From IMG/VR virus record IMGVR_UViG_3300036770_008700, positions 1 to 64,000 of that record: 64,000 bases of DNA; one strand, given 5' to 3'. A program made the position numbers and the translations under genes. The notes under the pieces were generated by a model. It saw only the letters and a list, made by a program, of their open reading frames with translations. It did no database searches and was not told the origin of the DNA. The stretch is from a virus. Below, one piece after another: positions 31,106-38,690 of the stretch; position 1 is the first letter of the stretch, and every line of letters begins with the position of its first letter.

Positions 31106-31358
31106 TAGACATAATCTCTCGAAATAGAATGTCGAAGTTATGTGTGTCTTTTTTAAAAGTTATCTGATACAGATTTCCATCCTCAAACAAGATTTCGTAG
31201 GAATCCCATGTATAGTTAGGGTAATGTTTAAACCCCAAAACCACGAAACAATTGCCTGGATTTAGATAACCAAGTATTTTTTGGTAATCCAAAGAATACA
31301 ATGTCCAAGACGAGCATTCAGTTATATTTTTATACAACTTACCAATCTTGAGTGACAT
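31092..31358 (-). CDS. KLY family protein
   Basis: 88 residues from ATG 31358, supported by GAAAGG upstream. Motifs: IGKLYKNI, CFVVLGF, YEILFEDGNLYQI. It is the duplicate partner of the downstream gene; nucleotide similarity is obvious in the segment encoding SYEILFEDGNLY. Confidence 0.7.
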   Translation of the reverse strand: MSLKIGKLYKNITECSSWTLYSLDYQKILGYLNPGNCFVVLGFKHYPNYTWDSYEILFEDGNLYQITFKKDTHNFDILFREIMSNDKD

Positions 31359-31363
31359 ACCTT

Positions 31364-31693
31364 TCAGCCCCAACAAATTCTTTCTGAGTCATCAAACACA
31401 ACCAAAAGCCTGCTAATTTTACCTTTAAGTGAAATACAAATTTCAAAACAGTTTGTTTTGACATTGAATTGCATCATATCAATCACAGAAAGTGCTCTAA
31501 TGCAATTCTTTCGGAATGTGTCACCGTCCAAATCACCAAACATATCGTGATTATCTGGTCCACACATTCCCATCAACATTAGAATGCCATATGCGTTATG
31601 ATTGTTAAAGTTGACTTCGGTGCCCCCGCCAACTTGATCTCCATCATCATTGTATACCGCTGGATTGTTCGGGTCAAAGAATGTTACTGACAT
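31364..31693 (-). CDS. Hypothetical protein
   Basis: 109 residues, not of the KLY family. MSVTFFDPNNPAVYNDDGDQ and an Asn/Gly-rich stretch precede MCGPDNHDMFGDLDGDTFRK and C-terminal strands (ISRLLVVFDDSERICWG). The acidic loop could bind calcium. Family not recognised. Confidence 0.6.
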   Translation of the reverse strand: MSVTFFDPNNPAVYNDDGDQVGGGTEVNFNNHNAYGILMLMGMCGPDNHDMFGDLDGDTFRKNCIRALSVIDMMQFNVKTNCFEICISLKGKISRLLVVFDDSERICWG

Positions 31694-31694
31694 A

Positions 31695-32015
31695 TTAGAT
31701 TATCCTTTTCCAGTCGCCTGGAAACCAAATTATCCATCCACAGCTACCATCCTCAGTCAACACCTTTATGAAGTTTTGACGAATTACACCGTTTTCCTTC
31801 AAATCAAATTCTAACACAACGTTATTCAAATACACAACGTTTTTGTTTTTTTCTATCAAAGCTATCATTGAGTAACTGCAATGATCTAAATCATAAAAAT
31901 GGATTAAGTGTTCAAAGGTGAGCAGCTCCCGCAACGTCAAGCTTTCATATAGCTTGCCGGGAATCATTGGATTCTTTTGCCATTTAGCTAGCTCTCGTTG
32001 AAACAGATAACTCAT
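31695..32015 (-). CDS. KLY family protein
   Basis: 106 residues: PGKLYESL, NNVVLEFD, IKVLTEDGSCGWI, with an extra N-terminal helix (SYLFQRELAKWQ). It follows the tiny zinc-ribbon gene after about 19 nt. Confidence 0.65.
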   Translation of the reverse strand: MSYLFQRELAKWQKNPMIPGKLYESLTLRELLTFEHLIHFYDLDHCSYSMIALIEKNKNVVYLNNVVLEFDLKENGVIRQNFIKVLTEDGSCGWIIWFPGDWKRII

Positions 32016-32034
32016 TTTATCGTCTATGGCTAAT

Positions 32035-32202
32035 TTACTTCAATGTAGATACTTCAAAACTATAACCACACTTCTCACAAGCTAGCTTTGTTTTAGTTTT
32101 GTCAAGCTTCATCATGTGCTGCAACGCACATTCAGTGTTGTTGCTGTTCATGCGCTTAATTAGGCCAGACGCAGCGTTACTAGCAAATATCGTTGTTTCC
32201 AT
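32035..32202 (-). CDS. Tiny zinc-ribbon-like protein
   Basis: 55 residues with AAAGAG upstream of ATG. A helical N-terminus (SGLIKRMNSNNTECALQHMM) leads to CEKCGYSFEV, half of a zinc ribbon; a distant Cys and His may complete the site. Function unknown. Confidence 0.55.
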   Translation of the reverse strand: METTIFASNAASGLIKRMNSNNTECALQHMMKLDKTKTKLACEKCGYSFEVSTLK

Positions 32203-32218
32203 ACTTTCTCTTTCATAT

Positions 32219-32602
32219 TCAAATTTTCTTGCGTTGGCTTTTAGTAACCTTGCGAATGTTTGCTTCCATCAAAGCTAGCTCACCAACCTCTACATTCTTT
32301 CCAGCTTCCGCATGACGCTTCTTGAGATGATAGCTCTTGTGACAACTAGAATGACACAACACCATCCCAGCCACATATTCAAGATTCTCCCAATCATCAA
32401 CCTCTCGTGAGCCGATCACGTGATGCAATGTAAGACTTTTACCGGGATAACGAGGATTGTAACCTTCTGCCAACGAACCTCCACAAATCGCACAAGGATG
32501 CATTCTAATGACAAACTGCATAATCCAGTCAAGCTGCTTAACCTTGCTCGTCACAGACCCCTTGCGACGTACAACAGCCTTCTTGACAATATCCTTTTTC
32601 AT
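32219..32602 (-). CDS. HNH endonuclease-like protein
   Basis: 127 residues. CAICGGSL and CHSSCHKSYH frame LTLHHVIGSREVDDWENLEY, giving the Cys-supported HNH fold with HH as the first catalytic motif and Asn in WENLEY. Both termini are basic. It has a leaderless-type promoter, so unlike the late-region endonucleases it is probably expressed early. Either a homing enzyme or a DNA-degrading/packaging-type HNH. Confidence 0.8.
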   Translation of the reverse strand: MKKDIVKKAVVRRKGSVTSKVKQLDWIMQFVIRMHPCAICGGSLAEGYNPRYPGKSLTLHHVIGSREVDDWENLEYVAGMVLCHSSCHKSYHLKKRHAEAGKNVEVGELALMEANIRKVTKSQRKKI

Positions 32603-32608
32603 ACCAAA

Positions 32609-32637
32609 AGAATATCACAGTAAATAGATTATCTAAA
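32609..32637 (-). promoter_or_regulatory. Leaderless-type promoter
   Basis: TTTAGA, 17 bp, TATTCT with TGA before it, then TTTGGT and ATG 32602. Confidence 0.7.
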
Positions 32638-32938
32638 GATTTAGGTTGATTTTTTTTGGATTAACTTTTTTCCAGTAACCTAAACCAGCTTCGCTAACTT
32701 GTATCCACACTGGACATGCATCGCCAGTTAATACCTTCATCCAGTAATAGTTTACAGATGATGTTGTATACTCAGATATCGATGGCCATATGTCAGCTTG
32801 ATTTTTAATCTCAAGCAAAACAACATATGAACCATCTTCAATATGAACACGATCAAAGTAGTATGAAACACTGCCTGGATTGCCAACATGACCATGAAAC
32901 TTCCAGGGCGCTTTATACAACTTTCCTATCTCCAACAT
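32633..32938 (-). CDS. KLY family protein
   Basis: 101 residues from ATG 32938 (MLEIGKLYKAP); an in-frame ATG at 32953 would add MKKTK. Motifs: IGKLYKAP, YVVLLEI, MKVLTGDACPVWI. Neither start has a clear ribosome site. It lies just downstream of the amidoligase gene and may be co-transcribed with it. Confidence 0.65.
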   Translation of the reverse strand: MLEIGKLYKAPWKFHGHVGNPGSVSYYFDRVHIEDGSYVVLLEIKNQADIWPSISEYTTSSVNYYWMKVLTGDACPVWIQVSEAGLGYWKKVNPKKINLNL

Positions 32939-32994
32939 CTTGGTTTTCTTCATTTGACTGGTAAAAGTAATCAGTAATGTTAAGTAACTTACCT

Positions 32995-34062
32995 TCACAT
33001 AGAAAGGTTCTGAGCCGTGAATCCAGAAAGCTCTTGAATACGCTCCACGTAATAAGCCTTGAGAGACTTGCTAATACCCCGCCAAACTTCATCGGCAACT
33101 GTGGCAGTTGTACGAAGAGAGGTAGGAGTAGGGTCAACACGAGGCTGTGCATACGGGTTGGTAATAGTATAAGACGGATTAGTGTTACCACGCTGGCCGG
33201 GAAGCTTCTTGATAAGAATTCCATGCATGGTCTTGAGTTGTGAGATAGCAACCTTGATACTGCTAGGAGCAAGACCACTGCGATTAGCAATCGTAGCAAG
33301 AAACAACGTGCCACCACCATTGCGGTGACTTGCCATAAACACATCATAAACCTTCTGGCAACCAGAAGTCATGCCAATCCAAGACGCACGAGGACGACCA
33401 CGGCGAGCAGCAGGTTGAGCAACAGTCGCAGCAGAACCCTTTGAAGCTTTAATAAAGGATGAAAGAAATTCAACCCAATTCAGAATGGTATCACCATTGA
33501 TAGAACCAGAATGCTGGCGAAATTCAATCGTGTTATGCTTGGCAAGCGCATGAAGGTTAACCTTGTAATAACGATCAGGCAAAACACGCTGGAGAGCGTG
33601 CATAGTTTGGCAACTTTCAACCATATTAACTACATTAGAACCGCCCTTTGTGTAATACACATCAGAACCACGACGATTGGTAGGCATCATAAGATCAATG
33701 GTGCTCTCAAATTTAGTGTAACGATGGAAAACAGTCTTAACCTCTTCAACGCTAAGATCGCTTGCGTCAATATGAACATGCAATCCACAACTGCGATTAA
33801 CGAATGCACCCATCGCTTGAAGTGTTGCACATACCTTGCGCACAGTGCGCAAATCAGAAGCCTCTTCGGTGTCAAGAACAGGAGACACAAGCTCCATGCT
33901 GAAAAAACCATCAACATCAGACAATGAACCATCGTGCACAATACGCCATTCCGTACCATACCACTTTTCAATCATCAACCCACGCACATGCTTGCGCAAA
34001 TTCTCCACAGTGTTGAGAACGTTCTTGGGGCTGTAGAACTCGATCTCAATTCCGAACTTCAT
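32995..34062 (-). CDS. Amidoligase with AT-hook and winged-helix-like C-terminus
   Basis: 355 residues. Residues 1-205 match the amidoligase (COOH-NH2 ligase, ATP-dependent) family: FGIEIEFYSP at the start, GLHVHIDASD in the middle, and NTIEFRQHSGSIN near the end. These enzymes are thought to join amino groups to carboxylates of peptides or cell-wall components. Residues 218-225 hold RRGRPR, an AT-hook core. Residues 230-290 resemble a winged helix (TLFLATIANRSGLAPSSIKV). A ligase fused to DNA-binding elements is unusual. GC-richer than the neighbours. Confidence 0.75.
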   Translation of the reverse strand: MKFGIEIEFYSPKNVLNTVENLRKHVRGLMIEKWYGTEWRIVHDGSLSDVDGFFSMELVSPVLDTEEASDLRTVRKVCATLQAMGAFVNRSCGLHVHIDASDLSVEEVKTVFHRYTKFESTIDLMMPTNRRGSDVYYTKGGSNVVNMVESCQTMHALQRVLPDRYYKVNLHALAKHNTIEFRQHSGSINGDTILNWVEFLSSFIKASKGSAATVAQPAARRGRPRASWIGMTSGCQKVYDVFMASHRNGGGTLFLATIANRSGLAPSSIKVAISQLKTMHGILIKKLPGQRGNTNPSYTITNPYAQPRVDPTPTSLRTTATVADEVWRGISKSLKAYYVERIQELSGFTAQNLSM

Positions 34063-34068
34063 ACAACT

Positions 34069-34097
34069 AGAATACCAAACGTTAAGAAATTTCTAAA
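34069..34097 (-). promoter_or_regulatory. Leaderless-type promoter of amidoligase gene
   Basis: TTTAGA, 17 bp, TATTCT with TGG before it, then AGTTGT and ATG 34062. It overlaps the inverted repeat AACGTTAAGA (34078-34087) / TCTTAACGTT (34116-34125), whose left arm lies in the spacer and right arm upstream of -35, an operator-like layout. Confidence 0.7.
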
Positions 34098-34125
34098 GGA
34101 ATTCTTTCTTTTTTATCTTAACGTT

Positions 34126-34225
34126 TTTTTAGCTGCTTTACAGGCAAAAATTTAGTAAACAAACTGAACCATTGAATGATAGCAAACAAAAAAACAAGCA
34201 AGTGAATTATTTGTGGATGTTTATC
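34126..34225. other. AT-rich divergent intergenic region
   Basis: No gene is supported. It separates the leftward amidoligase promoter from the rightward promoter at 34226. T-rich and A-rich blocks only. Confidence 0.3.
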
Positions 34226-34254
34226 TTTAAAGTTTAGGTGTGACTTGTTATGAT
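34226..34254 (+). promoter_or_regulatory. Plus-strand promoter
   Basis: TTTAAA, 17 bp, TATGAT with TGT before it. The predicted start is about 34261, three bases before an ATG at 34264. Confidence 0.6.
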
Positions 34255-34263
34255 AGAGTTTAT

Positions 34264-34359
34264 ATGGGCGACAACGTTTTGGAAGATACGATTGCAGGAG
34301 TGTATTTTTGCATGGTGATTCCATTTGTTATTGTTTTGGCATACAACGTTTTCAACTGA
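34264..34359 (+). CDS. Possible tiny membrane protein
   Basis: 31 residues; GVYFCMVIPFVIVLAYNVF is a plausible transmembrane helix. The ATG lies about 3 nt after the predicted transcript start, which fits the near-leaderless habit of this genome but leaves no room for a ribosome site. It could equally be non-coding leader. Confidence 0.35.
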   Translation: MGDNVLEDTIAGVYFCMVIPFVIVLAYNVFN

Positions 34360-34375
34360 TTGAAAGGTGAAATAC

Positions 34376-34582
34376 ATGAGTAACGATGTTTTTGTTGTAA
34401 TGGAAGGTGCAAAGATTGCTGGCGTTTATCGTTATAGAGAGGATGCTGTTAGTCATGCACAAGCCTGTGGAGGAAATTTTATCGTGCAACCTATTCGTAA
34501 CGAGATTCCTGGTTGGGTTCAAGTTATGGTAGATTCAGCAAAGAAAAAGGCTCAAATGCAAAGCTCGGGAGTAATAAGATGA
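34376..34582 (+). CDS. Small hypothetical protein
   Basis: 68 residues from ATG 34376 with AAAGG upstream. DVFVVMEGAKIAGVYRYRED reads as a strand-turn-strand followed by helix AVSHAQACGG; this resembles small phage proteins but no family is named. It overlaps the next gene by 4 nt (ATGA). Confidence 0.65.
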   Translation: MSNDVFVVMEGAKIAGVYRYREDAVSHAQACGGNFIVQPIRNEIPGWVQVMVDSAKKKAQMQSSGVIR

Positions 34583-35025
34583 GTAAAGAAACATTTAAAC
34601 CATCAAAGAATGCTGCCGAAATGTTAGCAGAAATGCATGACATGAGTGATGAAGAACTTGAATGGTTTAGTGATATGGGAATGGGTATTGCTGCCACAAT
34701 GGAAGACTTAACCGCTCAAATTGAGAATCCACCAAAAAAGCGTGTTAAAGGCTGCGAAGTGATTCACTTGGGAGCAGAGTTGTTTTTACCAATGCGTGCC
34801 TTAAAACAAAGGCTAGAAGCCGGTGGTTTAGAACTAGAAGATTATGTCCGAGAACTTGACCAAATTGTTGATAGGTTGAGTTTTGTTGTAACAGAAAATC
34901 AAAAAGTACTAAGCAACCCCAAGGTTCGTAACCATATGAAACAATTAGCAAACGCTGTTGTGCTTCACCTGGAAGCTGGTCCAGTGCTCAATAATATGTT
35001 TGGTATTCTTAGTCAAGAACAGTGA
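34579..35025 (+). CDS. Helical hypothetical protein
   Basis: 148 residues from ATG 34579, coupled to the previous gene. Strongly acidic helical N-terminus (AEMLAEMHDMSDEELEWFSD) and long C-terminal helices (LKQRLEAGGLELEDYVREL). No catalytic motif is visible. It converges on the minus-strand structural-like pair. Confidence 0.65.
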   Translation: MSKETFKPSKNAAEMLAEMHDMSDEELEWFSDMGMGIAATMEDLTAQIENPPKKRVKGCEVIHLGAELFLPMRALKQRLEAGGLELEDYVRELDQIVDRLSFVVTENQKVLSNPKVRNHMKQLANAVVLHLEAGPVLNNMFGILSQEQ

Positions 35026-35044
35026 CAGGTCATGTTTTGTTCAA

Positions 35045-35479
35045 CTACCCCAATCCTGGCGAATAAACGATAAAGTTTTCAAAACTAGCTGAACCTGTGT
35101 GATAAGGGTCACTTGCATTAAATGTGAATGACCCCGTAAGCGTTGGTATGCTTGCTGTTGGAATGCCTGTTAATCCAGCTAAAATCTGAAAATTAACTGA
35201 TCCGCTGCCACTTGGTTTCTTAAGATATATTTCTTTTACACGAACTTCAAATGTAGCATATCCATTGCTACCGATTGTAAAATGATTGGAATTACTGACT
35301 CCGAACGCTGTAAATCCAACATCTAAAGAACTAGTATTGGAATGAATCGTTATAAACTTGGTAACGTAGGGAAAGCTTATTTTAACTGGCGTTGTTGAAG
35401 CAGATGATGCTGTAACATATGGCAAACCAGATGCTAGGTAAGCTGGAACATCATTATAGCCGGGAGAGGGATATTGCAT
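35045..35479 (-). CDS. Beta-sandwich virion-type protein, copy A
   Basis: 144 residues, Ser/Thr/Gly-rich, all beta. SFPYVTKFITIHSN, VGFTAFGVSNSNHF and FEVRVKEIYLKK align with the downstream-strand neighbour. The ending ILAGLTGIPTASIPTLTGSF is nearly identical in both. These features suggest a capsid decoration, fibre or neck protein. Confidence 0.7.
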   Translation of the reverse strand: MQYPSPGYNDVPAYLASGLPYVTASSASTTPVKISFPYVTKFITIHSNTSSLDVGFTAFGVSNSNHFTIGSNGYATFEVRVKEIYLKKPSGSGSVNFQILAGLTGIPTASIPTLTGSFTFNASDPYHTGSASFENFIVYSPGLG

Positions 35480-35482
35480 AAA

Positions 35483-35902
35483 TCAACCGATACCTTCATA
35501 AGTTAAAACATTAGTGAATGAATTGCTGCCAGTAAAATAAGGATCAGACGAGCTAAATGGATATGAGCCTGTGAGTGTTGGAATGCTTGCTGTTGGAATA
35601 CCTGTTAATCCAGCAATGATATGAAAAGTATGAGCACCATCAATATACATTTCTTTTACTCGAACTTCAAATGTAACGGTATCATTGTTGGAAATACTGA
35701 AATAGTTTGTCCCTGCAACACCGTTTGCTGTGAATCCAATCTTTAAAGATCCACCGTCAGCTTTCACTGTAATAAACTTGGTCACGTAAGGAAACTGCAC
35801 ATGATATGCAGGTGCTGATGTTGCGGTGCCTGTGAGAGCATATGGTAGTCCAGAAATTTGATAAGCTGGAGTAAAGTTAAAGCCGGGCTGTGGCCATTGC
35901 AT
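35483..35902 (-). CDS. Beta-sandwich virion-type protein, copy B
   Basis: 139 residues, paralogous to copy A: QFPYVTKFITVKADGGSLKI, GFTANGVAGTNYFSI, FEVRVKEMYIDG, and the shared GLTGIPTASIPTLTGS. The gap between the two genes is 3 nt. Same likely role: a surface-exposed structural protein. No clear promoter is seen. Confidence 0.7.
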   Translation of the reverse strand: MQWPQPGFNFTPAYQISGLPYALTGTATSAPAYHVQFPYVTKFITVKADGGSLKIGFTANGVAGTNYFSISNNDTVTFEVRVKEMYIDGAHTFHIIAGLTGIPTASIPTLTGSYPFSSSDPYFTGSNSFTNVLTYEGIG

Positions 35903-35969
35903 GTTGCTTATACCTTTTTTGTTGGTTGAACATAACTATTCAATAAACCAGAAAAGGATTTACAATCTC

Positions 35970-36092
35970 ATGCATGACAAACTTACTCTAGAAAAATGTT
36001 GCTCTGTGTTCGGTGACTCAAAATGGGCACCCCTCGCTGGCTTCCTAGCGGTTACAGAAGGTCTGCAAACCCTACACCACAGTCATCACTAA
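35970..36092 (+). pseudogene. N-terminal fragment of a Dps-like gene
   Basis: 40 residues: FGDSKWAPLAGFLAVTEGLQ and TLHHSHH match FGPNEYAPLAAFLAATEALQ and MIAHSHH of the intact protein at 36736. The frame stops right after HSHH, at the site where the minus-strand HNH gene ends. The codons have diverged considerably, so it is not a recent copy. It keeps an AAAAGGA site and ATG, so a short peptide could still be made. Confidence 0.65.
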
Positions 36093-36691
36093 CCTTCCCA
36101 TCTATTGTTCTTTTTCAAGTTATCAAACGCTGGAAGAGGTTGTAAATTTTCAAGAGCCCAGCACGCTTTAAACTCTGATGAATCTGTCGAATCGTAATTA
36201 AACCAAGAATCTGGTCTTATGTGGTCGATATGCCAATAAGTTCCATGATTTTCCCACGACATTTCTGGCGTAAATTGTTTTTCTAAATGTTCTTTTAACT
36301 GCTCTAAAGTGTAACCTACAAGATCAATCCAGCTTGTCCTATTTTTCGTTAAAAATCTAGTTTTAAGAGCATGGTTCATTCGTCTGCTCATGTTTTCTCT
36401 TAAACGAAACTGTGGATCAGTTGCTCTTCTTATTCTATTTTGTTCGTTCAGTTGTTCTTTTAATCTTTCACGACGTTCACGTTGCTTTTGAACGTAATGA
36501 TCTCTTCGTTTATGTCTGATTTCTTTCTTTTTCTCACGCAGTTTAACTTTGTTTTTTTGACAATATTCACGGCATGGCTCTTTTCTGCAAATTTTGCATA
36601 TGCTAAGATGGCCATCTTTTGATTTTTTATTTTTGTGATAATCAGTTAATGGTTTTTCAATCGAACACGAACTGCACTTTTTCAACGTCAT
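36089..36691 (-). CDS. HNH homing endonuclease
   Basis: 200 residues. An N-terminal zinc ribbon (CSSCSIEKPLTDYHKN, CKICRKEPC) and a very basic linker (KLREKKKEIRHKRRDHYVQK) lead to the HNH core: YWHIDHIRPDSWF, then WALENLQPLPAFDNLKKNN. It sits between a Dps-like gene fragment and the intact Dps-like gene, so that gene is its probable target. TATAGATAGG upstream of ATG may be a late-type promoter. Confidence 0.88.
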   Translation of the reverse strand: MTLKKCSSCSIEKPLTDYHKNKKSKDGHLSICKICRKEPCREYCQKNKVKLREKKKEIRHKRRDHYVQKQRERRERLKEQLNEQNRIRRATDPQFRLRENMSRRMNHALKTRFLTKNRTSWIDLVGYTLEQLKEHLEKQFTPEMSWENHGTYWHIDHIRPDSWFNYDSTDSSEFKACWALENLQPLPAFDNLKKNNRWEG

Positions 36692-36735
36692 ATACCTATC
36701 TATAAGTATTCTAAAAATAACTTAAAGGGATTTAT

Positions 36736-37233
36736 ATGGACAGTATTGATAATGTTTGGGAATCTATGGTTGAGATCTTTGGTCCAAATGAATATGCACC
36801 ATTAGCTGCATTTTTAGCTGCTACAGAAGCTCTTCAAATGATAGCGCACAGTCACCATTGGCAAACCAAAGGTGAAAACTTCTATGGCGATCACCTTCTT
36901 TATCAACGTCTGTATGAAGCTATCCTGCCTGAGATAGATTTGATTGGTGAAAAACTGATTGGTGTCAGCCAAGATGTTTCTCTTACCAACTACTTCAAAC
37001 GTGTTAAAGCAATGGAAATGTTTCTTAAAGCTGTAACACACAGCGATCAACCATATATTGTTGTAAGCCATGATGCAGAACTAACATACGTTCGTATGGG
37101 TGGCGAACTAATGGACCAACTAGAACAAGCTGGTTTGCTCACAAGAGGCTTGGAACAAATGCTAGGCAACGTTCTTGACAAACATGAAGAACATATCTAC
37201 TTGCTTGACCAAAGAGTTAAAAGCAACAAATGA
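36736..37233 (+). CDS. Dps/ferritin-like protein
   Basis: 165 residues with AAAGGGA upstream of ATG. HSHHWQTKGENFYGDHLLYQ followed by RLYEAILPEIDLIGEKLI is the Dps-type ferroxidase region (H...D...E on two helices). A four-helix bundle is likely. Dps proteins store iron and protect DNA from oxidants; in a phage it might be a virion-associated or host-protective factor. It overlaps the next gene by 4 nt. Confidence 0.7.
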   Translation: MDSIDNVWESMVEIFGPNEYAPLAAFLAATEALQMIAHSHHWQTKGENFYGDHLLYQRLYEAILPEIDLIGEKLIGVSQDVSLTNYFKRVKAMEMFLKAVTHSDQPYIVVSHDAELTYVRMGGELMDQLEQAGLLTRGLEQMLGNVLDKHEEHIYLLDQRVKSNK

Positions 37234-37856
37234 AACTATATCCAATATTATTTGAGCAACAAGAAACAGAGCATCCTTTCTCTCCAGAGTTGTTTGATGC
37301 TTTAAAAGAGTTTGTTGACAAAAACAATATTGAAAAGCTTGAAGCATTGATGCCAGAAATTAAAGAGTTGGTTTCATCAAACAAGTATCCAAATATAACA
37401 GATCCAAGTGATGTTAAAGTATATCGTGGAATGAAAATCAGCTTTAAACGAGCAGAAGAGCTATGCAAAACTTATCAATGCATAGAAGAAGAAACAAGTA
37501 AAAACAACGTTGTTTATAAGACGTTTAAAGGTTCTGTTGTTGTTCCTACTAAACGTAACGTACAAAGTTGGTCTGGAAATGTTAACGTTGGCATTCAATT
37601 TGCTATGGACCCAGAAATTGGTGGTGAAGTTCCAATCGTGTTCTCGGCAATAGCTTCAAAAGACAAGTTTTTCGGTAAGCCGGGAGAAATTGCAAGAATT
37701 GTTTTGCCAAGACGAGCGAGTGAAATGGAAACAATATCTATTTCTCCAGTAGAATCAGATGGTTTTGTTTTGGCAATTCCACCAGATGATTTCTTTGGAA
37801 GGAATCCAAGTTTAACCGATCCATATACCCTCAAGAAATTGACTTTAAAGCTCTGA
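37230..37856 (+). CDS. Tagged ADP-ribosyltransferase-like protein
   Basis: 208 residues, beginning MKLYPILFEQQETE, the consensus tag. VKVYRGMKISFKRAEEL supplies the Arg of an R-S-E ART, NVQSWSGNVNVGIQFAMD the SxS strand and following helix, and EMETISISPVESDGFVLAIP the late acidic strand. This is the clearest ART in the window. With the tag, an injected host-modifying enzyme is an attractive guess. Translation is coupled to the Dps-like gene (ATGA). Confidence 0.72.
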   Translation: MKLYPILFEQQETEHPFSPELFDALKEFVDKNNIEKLEALMPEIKELVSSNKYPNITDPSDVKVYRGMKISFKRAEELCKTYQCIEEETSKNNVVYKTFKGSVVVPTKRNVQSWSGNVNVGIQFAMDPEIGGEVPIVFSAIASKDKFFGKPGEIARIVLPRRASEMETISISPVESDGFVLAIPPDDFFGRNPSLTDPYTLKKLTLKL

Positions 37857-37888
37857 AATTATTTTGACACAAAAGGAGTATAAAACCC

Positions 37889-38542
37889 ATGCTTTTGTCT
37901 GATATATGGAAACTTCAAGGTTCGGCAAAACAAGAACAAGCATTGTTAGAAGAGCTAACTAAAGCTCCACTGGTGTTTAAAGAAGTAACGTTGCAAGACG
38001 CAACCAACGTTTTAGTTCTTCAAGTTACAAATGATTACTTGTGCTTGGAAACCATAAGAGTTTCCTTGTTGCCAGCAACAGCTCAAAAAGTTGCCAACCA
38101 TTTCAATTGTATACTTCCAACCAAAAACCTTGTTGATAAGATTTGGAAAGCTTGTGACTTAAAGTTAAACCCAAAGTCTATGTCAACCAATCGTGGTTCT
38201 TATGACACACTCAAAGCACACAATGACTCAATAAATACTCAAGTAAACAACCGAGAGTTTGTTTTGATTGGTGGTCATAAGAAAGACATTGTAATCAATA
38301 GCAAAATGCCAAAAGGCAAAGTAATCATATATGGCTGGCATTACCCTAATGGTAAACCTATTCAACCAGAAACAACTGTTCATGGTGATTTCTACAAAGA
38401 CTATTCACATGGAACAAGACTTGTAAGTAAAACTGTAATGTTGAATGGTGAAGTTAAAAATATCTGGGATGTGATTAACAGTGCTGTTTGGGAAAAACTG
38501 GTTGGAGATAAACCCTTTTTAGAAACTGGATATAGAGTTTAA
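37889..38542 (+). CDS. Conserved protein of unknown function
   Basis: 217 residues with AAAGGAG about 10 nt upstream of ATG. The C-terminal half has a recognisable conserved block: LIGGHKKDIVINSKM, VIIYGWHYPNGKPIQP, VHGDFYKDYSHGTRLVSKT. The His/Asp residues (GHKKD, VHGD, DYSHG) could form an active site. I have a sense of this block in phage and bacterial hypothetical proteins, but know no function. Confidence 0.7.
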   Translation: MLLSDIWKLQGSAKQEQALLEELTKAPLVFKEVTLQDATNVLVLQVTNDYLCLETIRVSLLPATAQKVANHFNCILPTKNLVDKIWKACDLKLNPKSMSTNRGSYDTLKAHNDSINTQVNNREFVLIGGHKKDIVINSKMPKGKVIIYGWHYPNGKPIQPETTVHGDFYKDYSHGTRLVSKTVMLNGEVKNIWDVINSAVWEKLVGDKPFLETGYRV

Positions 38543-38575
38543 ACTTTATCCTTTTGTTTTAAGAACAAATTTAGG

Positions 38576-38677
38576 TTATTTGGTGGTTCGCAATCCACCA
38601 ACACAAATGACCCACGAATCTGTGGCGTCTTTCATTTCTGTGTTGTGGATTTTAGTTGTGTTTGGTTTTCCAATTTT
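38576..38677 (-). pseudogene. C-terminal fragment of a RuvC-like gene
   Basis: The minus strand reads KIGKPNTTKIHNTEMKDATD and SWVICVGGLRTTK, then stop. This aligns without gaps to KTGKSANQEVFNSEMKDACD and AWVVVVGGKRL, the C-terminus of the intact RuvC-like protein at 39739-40299. There is no start codon. It lies directly downstream of the GIY-YIG gene, and includes the 7 bp hairpin TTGGTGG/CCACCAA (38580-38601), which may also serve as a terminator. Confidence 0.75.
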
Positions 38678-38690
38678 CAGTATATTGTTT

